64,000 bases of DNA from Brachypodium distachyon (Eukaryota > Streptophyta > Magnoliopsida > Poales > Poaceae): positions 56,281,355-56,345,354 of the forward strand of contig NC_016131.3 of NCBI RefSeq assembly GCF_000005505.3, in the 5' to 3' direction. How positions within the stretch are numbered: position 1 is the stretch's first letter; the number at the start of each line of letters is the position of its first letter. The notes under the pieces are model-generated. The model searched no databases. It had not been told where the DNA came from and worked only from the letters and a program-made list of their open reading frames with translations. This document shows, piece after piece, positions 1 through 9,679 of this stretch. Position numbers and translations under genes: made by a program.

Positions 1-60
1 TGTTCGTTTCTTCGCTGAACCAATTGTGTTGGGACAGAACATAGTTTTTCCATTATTGAA

Positions 61-605
61 ATGCCCACTGCGCGGCTGTTTAAAAATGATCTTGCTATGA
101 GATCGAAATGAATTAAATTAGAGATCTCATTAAATTAAGCTGCATACTTCTCACGTGACGCGATGACAATTCAATGAGCGGGATTACGTGGCTCTGCTGA
201 GCAGAAGCACCATCGCGTGCGCGGGGTTGATCCAATCTGCGATATGATCCAGACGCCACCTGCTGCATTTCAGTTTTTTTATTTCTACTGAGATTTGTCG
301 GTTTGGTCAAATTACGCACGAGATTAGATCCCTGTATAGTACAGCATCTTGTAGGAGGAGTACATATTTTTGAGCACATGCAACGAAGCAACATAACGCA
401 TAATTGTTTTTTCTTTCGGGTACAGGTTGTGTTGGTACTTGGTAGGGAGAAACTGATTGGAAGGAGGGCGATTTCTCTCCCTCTAACTCTCCTCCTAACA
501 TATTTTGGCAGACAAGTAAAACCGTGCACAACCTGCATGGTTTATAGGCAAGGAGCAATGGAAATGCATTGTACTAAAATCAACCAAAATATGTATTAGA
601 CGGAG
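61..605. repeat. Block found four times in the window (X and Y versions)
   Basis: A noncoding block lying to the right of the thionin promoters. The four copies are about 1-605, 6390-6990, 23,928-24,103 (continued at 26,748) and 35,420-36,020. Shared landmarks include a GCGGCTGTTT stretch and the ATCCCTGTATAGTACAGCAT stretch. No open reading frame is conserved between copies, so I see no gene in it. It appears to have been carried along each time a thionin gene was duplicated. Confidence 0.75.
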
Positions 606-989
606 GCAGGAACTGGAGATGAGGGCGCGGGGGCGCTGCGGTGAGCATCAATTTTCTTAAACCATTAGAAACTCACCGTGCGAATCAGGCGTTGTCGATT
701 TTTGAGTTTGTTCCGATGGAGGATGAGCATGCGCGGCGGAGAAGCAGGGGACCGAAGAGAAAACGATTCTCCTTCTGCCGAATTCTGATCTATCGATCGG
801 TTTGGCGAGTGCTCGGCTGCCTGTGGAATCTCCTTCTGGCCCAACTGCCCAGCTATGCTGCTCTCTCTAGATGGGCTTGCTGCCTTGTTGCGCTTTAGAG
901 TAGATACGAATTAGAGTAGAGAATACCTAGAGGAGGCCAGGGGCTGGCTGCTCAGGCCGCTACGGGCCAACGCCCAGAGGCCTGGGAGG
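606..989. other. Unit-1-specific stretch without a recognised gene
   Basis: This stretch is absent from the X block of unit 2, where a shorter unrelated sequence (about 26,815-26,870) takes its place. It contains an 85-codon frame at 641-898 that starts with GTG, has no ATG-initiated domain and resembles nothing I recognise. I do not call a gene. Confidence 0.4.
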
Positions 990-1055
990 CGATTTGCCTT
1001 GGGCTTATAGTTTGTTATTGCTAAACTGTACTAAGCTGAACTTATTTTTTTTTTC

Positions 1056-1073
1056 GGGGGGGGGGGGGGGGGG
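1056..1073 (+). repeat. Homopolymer tract of 18 G
   Basis: Eighteen consecutive G bases directly follow an oligo-T run. The equivalent place in unit 2 (26,893-26,908) has 16 G. The paralogous copies at about 6800 and 35,850 have no such tract. Confidence 0.95.
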
Positions 1074-1807
1074 CAGGATGTCGCCCTGCTCATCGCCCCT
1101 AAATCCTTCGCCGTTTGTATATGAAAGCACACTATACATATTTTCAAATACTTCTCACATTGTTTGTATTGTCCATAAGACTTCAGAAAGCCAGATTTTA
1201 AGGTGAATATCATACTCTAGGATGATAAATGCACCTAAGCTCATGGTCATCAATAAAATCCAATTTAGTTGCACTAAAACAAAACTGAGTTTAAAGTAAC
1301 ATAATCATGTAACACATGAAAACATGCATGTGTTAAGAGATTAAAACTGCAGTAACACATCATATGTGTTGCAAGGTAGATAGTAACAAATACTAGAGAA
1401 GATCCAAAAATGTGTTACTACGACATTTATATAGTAACATACAATTTTGTGTAACACATAATCATGTGTTGGTGTATAATGTTACGTGCTATGTAAATCA
1501 AGGGAGAAAACTAGAATAGTTGTAAGTCAATGTCATTCATAGGTGAAAAGTTATATATGGATGCAAATTGCTAATTATTTAATACATCTTAATTCACAAT
1601 ATGCTCAAACCAAGAACTTTCACACATAATATATTACTAATTCGTTAACCCACTTTAATGAGATGCAAATGTGGTTCTTAAATTACTAATCTCTTTTGCT
1701 TTCAAAATAATTAGAATCTAGTATTTTCTCATAATCCATATATGCTAGGCCCGCCGAGGTACAAAAAGAAGCATGCACAACTCAGAATCGAACCACTTCT
1801 TGTGTAT
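1074..1807. repeat. AT-rich noncoding DNA with many GTAACACAT / ATGTGTTAC motifs
   Basis: From about 1290 to 1490 the 9-mer GTAACACAT, its reverse complement and close variants recur in both orientations. The same cluster is at about 27,140-27,330. The pattern suggests the subterminal region of an old DNA transposon, but I could not define ends or target duplications. The rest is AT-rich with no credible frame. CTAAC at 1808-1812 is the empty site of the unit 2 solo LTR. Confidence 0.4.
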
Positions 1808-1812
1808 CTAAC

Positions 1813-2722
1813 TTCGGATATCTGGGCCACTTTGGTTCCGGATGAAGCACGCAGGGCCGAAGCAAGGAAAGCCTACGGGATCTGGCATGGCGCAAGGCTG
1901 ATGTGGTAGGCACCAAGAATATCGCATCCATGTCTTACAAAAACCCTGACCTGACATAGTGTTGCGGTATTAAAATATAACATTGGCTATCGCCCATGGA
2001 AACCGCCAAAACATTAATTTTCAACCGGTGAAAATGGCCAATAGGTGATTTTTCTTCACTAGAAAAAAAAAAGACTCAACCGTGTAGTGGGGGTCACGAT
2101 ATCGATAAGTTAGTCAAAAACTCAAAAAACATGGTCTACAGCGCACGAAAATAGTCAAAGCGGTGATTTTTTTTGCATTGATCCAAATCCGTGTATGAGC
2201 TGTCACGATGTCAGAAAATGGCTGCAAACACAAAAAAGTGGGCTAGCATGCCCCTACGGAGCTGTAAAATAGGCTCGACAACTTACCACCTTCTTATTGT
2301 GGCCGTTTGGCAAAGCATTTTTGCTTAGTTCCTATTTGGGGTTCAAAACTGATTATGTTAACATGAAGTACGAAAAATCAGGCCAGGTCACCGCTGTCCA
2401 TAGTAGTTGTAGGGCTAGGTCTTCGATTGCCTTAGACGCGTCTGGCGTTATGTCGTCTTCTAGAAGCTTCTCTAGGCTGCTCGCGAGCAGCAGCATAGGG
2501 TGGCCAGCGAGCTTTCTTGTTCTTTCTCCTTGGCGGAAGATGAAGGAGAGGTTCGGATCTGGCGATGGCTTGGTCAATAAGCTTGTTGGAGCTCCGATTC
2601 GTGGTGATTTGACCCGTCCTGGCCGTCGTGGTGGCGTTGAAGGAGTCGAATTGCTTGGATCTGGAGCTCCAAGGAAAGTTGGTGAAGCTGCATCTTCGTT
2701 TCTTCGTTGGAGCTCATCCCGG
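1813..2722. other. Noncoding stretch; part appears inverted in unit 2
   Basis: 1813-1960 matches 30,857-30,990 directly. From about 2297 to 2565 the sequence matches 30,995-31,208 in reverse complement with internal losses. A frame at 2297-3103 reads through this part but begins without an ATG and crosses a transposon-like segment, so I do not treat it as a gene. Confidence 0.5.
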
Positions 2723-3020
2723 TATACCTGGGCAAACCCCGAGCCGGGCCTGGTTTCGGGCCGGGCTTCACAAAGCCCGACGGGTAAACCTCAAGCCCGA
2801 GCCCGGCTCGGAGCCCGGAAAACAGGCCATTTTAGCATTAAAGTAATTATTTTTTATATAAATAAATATATTTTTATACACATTTTCCCAAAAAATATTC
2901 GATTTAAGCCATTTCGGGCTTTTTTTGGGGTTTCGGGCCAGGCTTTTTGTGCAAAAGTGAAGCCCGGGCCCCGGGCTTCGGGCCGGGCCGGTCGGGCCGG
3001 GCCACCCATGCCCAGGTATA
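2723..3020. mobile_element. GC-rich foldback element, hAT-MITE-like
   Basis: The left end TATACCTGGGCA and the right end TGCCCAGGTATA are inverted copies, and the interior is dominated by GCCCG/CGGGC repeats with an AT-rich centre. This layout fits short hAT-type foldback elements of grasses. Eight-base flanks (CATCCCGG and ATCCCCAG) are only partly alike, so the target duplication is unproven. It carries no coding capacity. Confidence 0.55.
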
Positions 3021-3099
3021 ATCCCCAGCGGTGCAAAGACGGCCGTCGCTGTCAACCCGCTGTATCTATTGGCGGTTTGAGCGGCTGCTCCATGGATTG

Positions 3100-3880
3100 G
3101 TGATGACTGTTGTCAAACACTACAACTCTATCTTCCTTCAGGCCGATGTGCCAAAAGGGAGGACATCTGACTCTATGGCGTCTCATGCCTGCTTCGTCCC
3201 AAGTGGTGCTGTCCCCGGCGACGGTGCGGGTTGCCATGCCCGGAAGTCTCATCGCAAGAACGGTTGAGAAGGACTTGACTGTAATCTTGTTCTTTCTCTT
3301 TGGGTCCTTTTCGTAAAAAGTTAGGGCACTATGTTGTTTTCTCTCTTTATCTTGAGGTCCTCCCTGTAAAATGTAATCCCACCGCTCTAATGGAGTAATG
3401 CAGTTTCCGGGTCCTTTGGGACCCTTCCCATGTTCAAACAAAAAATCTGCAGTTTATGTTTATACAGGTCAGAGATGTTCTAAGACAAGAACGTCAATTT
3501 GTTCCTCCTCTGGCACATTTAGAAATCAAGGGACGACCAAAGTTTCAAGAGCATGAACAAGCATACACTCGATCCTCTCAATTCGATTGGAAGAAAGAAT
3601 TGGCACGGTTTAAAAGGAAAACCGAGCCTAAAAACCAATATAATGCATGGCTTATTCAAGGAAAGCCGTGCGAAAAACCCTGACAACGAGCATACACAGG
3701 AACAAAACCGAAGAAACAAGCCGTGACCACTAAGACGAAACCCCTCCCGCTCCAACGACACCGAACAGGGAACATCTCTTTGTGCCAGAAAAAGGTAGGC
3801 AGAAATGGGTTTTTTTGACGACATGGTGGCCACACATGGTTGTAACAGAAAAAGGTAGGAACAACTCTATCTTTCAGCAA
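3100..3880 (+). repeat. Retroposed-looking 3' sequence shared with 31,202-31,890
   Basis: The stretch ends its first part in an A-rich run after CCCATGTTCAAACA (about 3428-3445), as the tail of a poly(A) retroelement or processed transcript would. The second part (3456-3683) holds a 75-codon frame without an ATG start. Unit 2 has the same arrangement, so the sequence predates the duplication. I cannot name the source; a LINE 3' end is the likeliest. Confidence 0.4.
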
Positions 3881-4124
3881 CACTGGCATGAAAAAATAAA
3901 AACTGAAATGTAACAGAAAATACATGGTTGTAGTATTCATATTAATTGGCCAAGGGTACAAATATATTCTCGTTGAGATTCTTGTTGGAATGAGGAAATA
4001 GAAACACGTGTTCAGAAATAACAGGACACCCACTTGCTTGGATACCATTGATAGGATCCAAGTTTATTGAACATGAATTAGCAACATGATCTCGGCCTTG
4101 GACATCTTGCATGCACATGCATGA

Positions 4125-4719
4125 TTAGGCTGCAACCGATGCAACGGCAGCCTCAGTCCCGTTACAAAGACTCACACATGCATCGAAGCAGAGTTCCACG
4201 TTGATTTTCATCTCTTTGCCGCGAAAAACTGGTGCAAAACAGTAGGCATTATCTATGTGTTAAGCACAAATCTTTTTTATAGTTCTATATGACAGAAAAT
4301 ATATTAATGTAGCGGAATGCATATATATATACCATGGTTCATGTTGTCACACACGGTAGAGCTACATCCGATGTTGCAGTACTTAATGGCTTCTGGTTCA
4401 CCTGCAAGAGAAAATAACTGGCAGTAAATAACTTATTTGAAAGAGAACATAAAAACGTGGGAAATGAAGAGTGAGTTTTCTTTACCGGATTCAGGGAGAA
4501 GGTCCATTTTACGAAAGTTAGACGGACATTTATTGCCACTTATGATTTTACATCCACAAGTACTTGCAAAGACTTGTCGGGCACCCCCTGCGGCACGGCA
4601 GAGGTTGTAACAGTTTCTTGCAATCGTGGTTTTGCAGCAACTAGCTCTTCCCCTCTACTTGGACCTGCTCCAGAACTAGCCACAGTACGAGGACACAAAT
4701 GACCATTGTTGCTTGCCAT
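4125..4719 (-). pseudogene. Thionin pseudogene (alpha 1)
   Basis: Once a gene for a secreted, cysteine-rich antimicrobial thionin, laid out like alpha 2 at 34223-34826. Exons on the minus strand are 4486-4719, 4333-4401 and 4125-4228, with GT-AG borders preserved. Compared with alpha 2, exon 1 lacks 14 bp of the signal-peptide region (junction near 4701-4703) and has 4 extra bases (CTAG) just before the mature peptide (near 4641). The net change of -10 shifts the frame, so translation from the ATG misses the thionin domain and stops in exon 1. The mature-domain codon for the fifth cysteine is also TTT (phenylalanine, 4568-4570). A roughly 1.1-kb insertion begins about 175 bp upstream of the ATG. 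Exons 2 and 3 stay open, which suggests recent loss. Confidence 0.93.
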
Positions 4720-4814
4720 GGCTGGATGGTTTTTGTGTCTACTTGGTTAATTTGGATGGCTGGCTGGTTTTGAGGGCTTGCTTGGATTGATGGATTGCCT
4801 GATACGCATGGCTC

Positions 4815-4824
4815 CTATTTATAG
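4815..4824 (-). promoter_or_regulatory. TATA box of the alpha 1 thionin pseudogene
   Basis: CTATAAATAG on the minus strand, about 95 bp upstream of the ATG at 4719. Beta and alpha 2 have the same box at 23581-23590 and 34903-34912. Confidence 0.8.
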
Positions 4825-4892
4825 AGAGATGATGGTGTGTGGGTCGTACAAAAGATACAACACAGAGGAATAAAAAAGTTGAAGCCCACTAA

Positions 4893-6008
4893 GTGCAATT
4901 AATTTTGCAAGCTGCACAAGCAGCCTATCCACGTCAGCATTTCATTTAATTTCTCATTTTCATTTAGTTTCCATTCTAATTTCGATTTATTCCATATGAT
5001 AAATGCGATATTCTTTGAAACAGTAGTTCCCGCAGGCTTCGCCAGTGCCCAGCGCAGAGGAAAATCCATGAAACCTAAGTTGGGCCAAGTTCGGAGCCCA
5101 CATGCAGCAGACGACACATACAAACCTAAATCGATGGTGCGGCCCATAGCCCACACGTATCTTTCCCTGGCCCATTTCTGTCGCAACGCTGCCAGGCCCA
5201 GATGTTGCGATCTATCGTCTTCCTCCTCTTCCAGCGAACGCACACAGCTGCAGCAGTGGACCGACATCGTCACATTGAATTCCATCATATGAACCGTTTC
5301 TTGCAAAAACAACACCGGAAAATTAATTCCTGTCTCTTCCCGAACCGATTCAGGCAACTAACAGTCCGTATCTCCTTTTAAATCCCCATTTGTAACTGAC
5401 GAGCCACGAATGCCGGCCGTCAGCATGCAACTCTCGATCTCTCTCCGTGGCCTATAAAACCAATTTCCGACCGCGTCATCTCAAGCCCATTTCCATCCTT
5501 TCTCAAACACCTCTTATAATTTCACTTTCCGGGACGCTATGGAAGGTAACTGTAGCCATTTTGCCGGCCAATGGCATTGGATGGCGCGGCCCTCACTCAC
5601 AGAAAACACCAAAAGCTACGTTCGAAGGGCATCCTCTGTTGCAGGAAGGACGCCCGGCTACACTGATGGTGCTCGACATGTACGGCCGGCCGATGCGTCA
5701 GTTCGTTTGCTCCGCTACGTGCGCCGGTTCGTTTGCCCTGATACGTCTCTAAACGTGCTCAAGATCACCGCGGCCGTGAAGGTTCCTTTGCTATGCCGTA
5801 TGTCGTGGTGGTGCCGAGACCGAGCATGGTGATATGATGTGAGCAGATCCATCTTATACAAGTTTTTAAATATTTTTTAATATTTACTGGCATTAGTTAG
5901 TCCTAGCTAAGTTCATTTACTTTATTCTATGCTCAAAATATTCTCATGTATATTACCACCGTCCTTTTCATAAGTAAATTCCGCGGCAACGCGCGTGGTA
6001 TCATCTAG
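4893..6008. mobile_element. Insertion in the alpha 1 promoter, Helitron-like 3' end
   Basis: The two sister thionins continue from the promoter straight into an ATATAATTTATG stretch, but here about 1.1 kb intervenes. Its right end has the Helitron signature: a GC-rich imperfect hairpin (CCGCGGCAACGCGCGTGG, 5981-5998) shortly before a terminal CTAG at 6005-6008, followed by T. I could not find a clean 5' TC end, and about 90 bp of promoter seen at 34,957-35,045 is missing, so a 5'-truncated or composite event is likely. The inside has a TATA-like CCTATAAAACC near 5450 and an open frame at 5539-5832 of unknown origin, as expected of captured gene pieces. Confidence 0.6.
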
Positions 6009-7194
6009 TATAATTTATGTCCTTGGAATCCTAGGTAGCTAGTGGGAATCAATCTGGCCGGGTGGTGTGGGGAGGTGGGGACCTGCATAAGTCGTGCGCA
6101 ACTGCCATTCCACTCTGCTTAATGTTAGAGGTGGGCTCTTATCATACGGTGTTCAAGCCGTGTTGGCCCAGGAAAACCTAACGAGTGCAAGCAGGTGTCG
6201 GGAGAATGGGCTCCAGAAAAATACCATATGTAAACTTGTGCTTACATGCAGTAATCTCATATATTTTCACCTTAACTACTTGAATCAAAATTATCTCGGA
6301 TAAACCTATAAACACTAGCTAGGCCTTCTTATTGAAATGTTTCATATATTTTCTGCAAAATAGAGAAGGTATTTTGCTTGATGATTTGTCCGTTTCTGCG
6401 CTGAACCAATTGTCTTCGGACACAACATAGTTTTTCCACTATTGAAATGGCTACAGCGCGGCTGTTTGAAAATGCCCTTGCTAAGCGATCGAAGTGAACT
6501 AAATTAAGCCAAATACTTCTTACGTTACGCGATGACAAGTCAATGAGCGGGATCACGTGGCTACTGAACAGAAGCACCATCGCGTGCGTGGGGTTGATCC
6601 AATCTGGGATATGAACGAGCCGCCGGCTGCTAATATTTCAGTTTTTTTTTCTACTGATATCTGTCGTTTTGATCAAATTACCCACGTGATTAGATCCCTG
6701 TATAGTACAGCATCTTGTAAGACTAAGCTAAAACATATTTTTGAACACATGCAACGAAGCAACGGACTAGTTGGTTTTCTTTCGGCTACAGGTTGTGTTG
6801 GCAGCTGGGGAGATTTCTCTCCCTCTGTCTCTCCCTCCTGACATATTTATGAGCGTTATCCAATTTAGACATAAACACACATTATCAAGCTTTGGAAAAT
6901 CAGATTTTAAGGTGAAAATATCACCCTCCAGGATGATAAATGCACCCATGCGCATGGTCATCAATAAAATCATTTAGTCCCGCTATAAAAAAAACGTTGG
7001 CTACCACCCATGGAAACCGCCAAGACTTGAATTTTCAAGCCCACGAAAACAGGAAAAGAGAATCGAAACCATGCAACGGGGGTCAAATCAGTCGAAAACT
7101 AAAAAAAATCTGCATGGGCCCAAACCTTTAGAACTAATTTGACACCTTTAAAATAGAATTAGGACTCTCTTTTTTTCATGTTTAATCTACTTTA
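6009..7194. repeat. Y-block noncoding DNA right of alpha 1
   Basis: It matches 35,045-36,261. It includes the Y version of the four-copy block (6390-6990). Several frames of 60-95 codons are present, but none is conserved between the copies and none shows a known domain. Confidence 0.7.
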
Positions 7195-7199
7195 TTGGA

Positions 7200-8177
7200 T
7201 GTCGGCTCTGGGGATACGGAGGTATCTCGGAACCTAGGAACTCAGGCCGTGGCCCCACCGCATCCGTCTAAGGGCCCCCGAGGATGGGTCCCGGGATTGA
7301 CTTCCCGGGAGCCTTGTGTCTGTTCTCTCCTACCCCGGGCGCCTGGTCTAGTGCCCGGCGAGAGAATACGTCCCTGCTTACCTCAACCGGTCCTGGGCTC
7401 CTACTTTCGTGCCCATGAGCCTGGGCTGGTACGTTCAGAGGCGTCCTCGGGACTGCGCAACTGTGGTGTGACGATCGCTGGCGAGGACTGCAGGCTGGAC
7501 GCGGCAGGTTCACCTTTTCGGCCCAGATAGGTTCGAAAGCTTCTCTGCGCCCCAGACCGGGTACAGATCACTTTGGACAAAAGCCACAGAGCAAGCGGAC
7601 AGCTTCCATGCCGCGCCAGGTTTATCACCGTTTCGGCCCAGACAGGGCCGAAAGCTTCTTTGCGCCCCAGACCGGGTACATATCACTTTGGACAGAAGCC
7701 AGAGAGCAGGCAGACAACTTCATATTCATCTTGCAGCAGGGATGTTCCCCTGTAGCAGCACGCATGCCGTGTGCCCTAGTTCGCCACTGTTGTGTCCCCT
7801 TGAACTATAAAAGGAGGCCCAAGGCTTCCATCCAAAAAACGTGGGCATCCGCGTTAGACCAGGCATAGAGAGTTCGAGGTAGGAGAAGGATTGGTGCTCC
7901 GACCGCCGGAGAAGAGCAGCGTCTACTTCTCCCTCCTCCCCGGGCCTCCGTAGTTAGGCTTGAGCTCGCCGCTCCAGCAGCTCCTTATACTCTTCCCTTG
8001 TGCCATCCACCACCATCAATACACACAAAACAGGACGTGGGGTATTACACCTTCCGGTGGCCCGATCCTGGGTAAACGATCGGAGTCGAAGTCCTTACCG
8101 GTGAGGTTCGAGACGCCACCCTGCCTAATCAGAAGGGGGTGGTCGCACTCCCAGTGTCCACGTTAGCAGACGCGACA
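7200..8177 (+). mobile_element. Solo LTR, 978 bp
   Basis: Starts TGTCGGC, ends GCGACA, and contains a TATA-like CTATAAAA at about 7805, as an LTR promoter would. The flanks are TTGGA (7195-7199) and CTGGA (8178-8182). The copy in unit 2 (36267-37281) has CTGGA on the left and CTAGA on the right, which shows that the original 5-bp target was CTGGA. There is no internal domain, so it is a solo LTR left by recombination. It predates the unit duplication. Confidence 0.87.
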
Positions 8178-8182
8178 CTGGA

Positions 8183-8835
8183 CTATTGAGCATTGGGTTC
8201 AAATATAATAAAGTAACAGAAATTTGAACTATACTTTTCTTATGTCTTTCGTATGAGTTTTTGGGACAGTTTATGAGCGTTCTGTTTCTGGCCAGGAGCA
8301 TGATCGATTCTCGGCTCCACCACCACTCACTGAACATGCCTTCGACCGTGACACACCTCCACCGCAACAGAACCTCACACTGGCGAGCACTTGGACACAA
8401 CCTCGACACACAGACTAAGGCATGGACATACATACACAGTTTGACCTCATGTCGAGTACTTTTCGACCACAAGGATGATCTCCCGTCACTAGGACATTGG
8501 TGCACTGTGATGGTAGTCTTATCTGATCTGCTGGATGCTAATCCACCACACAACCACCGATTGCCCGATCCAATCCGCTGAAAGCCACTCCACGCAAGCC
8601 ACCGTTCGCCCGCCTCGAGGCGCTAGCACATCGCCTCCGTGAGACAAGCGTGTCTTCAACTCCTAACCCGACTAGCACTCGTAAACCTGACCTTTTACGT
8701 TGCTAACTCCAAGCCTAAACACACACATGGCCTCGGTACTGCTAAACCTACTGGGACTTGCACTCCGTACACACTAGGAATCCAATGCGAATACAACTCG
8801 AACAGTAGCTATTGCTTGTACTGATTTTCATTAGA
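8183..8835. other. Shared Y-block DNA without a recognised gene
   Basis: It matches 37,287-37,930. Frames on both strands (for example 8125-8553 minus) differ in length between the copies and carry no domain I recognise. Confidence 0.5.
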
Positions 8836-8975
8836 GTAAATTTCACAGAACCACAGGTTTTGAGGCAGACTTCTCAACAAGCTCGTACTGTTGTTAATTT
8901 GTCTGCAAAACCACATGTTTTGCGTCCAACTATCTCACTGCATACAAAACGTTGGTTTAAGCACTCTTGACTGTA
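8836..8975. repeat. Mutator-like terminal sequence (one end only)
   Basis: The run GAGTAAATTTCACAGAACC followed by repeated ACCACA-GTTTT phrases and 'CTCACTGCA' resembles the ends of many grass Mutator-like elements. The same sequence is at about 37,935-38,075. I found no inverted partner nearby, so it may be a lone terminal fragment. Confidence 0.35.
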
Positions 8976-9679
8976 TTTCTTACGTGTGGGTCCCGCATGT
9001 CAGGCGCGACGCTTTTTTCATTGGACCCCTTGCCCTTTTTTAAATTTTTCTGCCTCGTCCGCTCTTCTTCTTCTTCTTCTACCAATGGAAGTAGCGAGCC
9101 GCAGCATCCCTGCCATTGTGGATCTTTGGAACGGACGAAGTTGGACTGGAAGACCCCTTCGTCTTCGGTGGTGTCGTTGTGGAAGAAGCTGAGCAGCGGC
9201 GGAGGAAGCCGCGGCCCGTGAGGAGGCCGAGCCAGCGATTGCAGACGACGGAGGCGCGGAAGGGGCACCCAGGAGTTCGGGCGGGAGGCGGAGCAGGATC
9301 TCCTCGGGAGTTCTGGCGGCAGAAGTGCGCGGAGGCTGGCGGCGGAGAGGGATTTGGGGGAGAATGCTTGTCGGTGCATTTGACGGGAATGTGTGCGTGT
9401 GGACTCGGTCTTCTATCATGTGGGGTTGACTTAGAGAGAGAAAGAGGCGGCGTAGGAGGACGCAGTCCATGCCGCGCTGGAAAGGGAAGAGACGCAGTGC
9501 AAGCCAAGGAGGAGGTGGGATTGGAATTGGACTGGCGTTGGGCACGAATATGAAATTTACTCGAATTCCAGCCAACTGATAAAAGTAATGTTTTTTTATC
9601 CAACGCTAGCCGCTTATCCAAGCGCTTAAGGTGAGAAGAATAAATAACAAAAAAAATGAAAAATTGGTAAGCAACTCCG
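8976..9679. other. GC-rich stretch with overlapping frames, no gene assigned
   Basis: From 9060 to 9550 overlapping frames lie on both strands. The unit 2 counterpart (38,080-38,410) lacks about 300 bp of it (roughly 9190-9490) and none of the frames survives the comparison intact. A short CTT/CTC run (about 9063-9080) lengthens in unit 2. It may be the 5' part of a captured gene inside a Mutator-like element. Confidence 0.4.
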
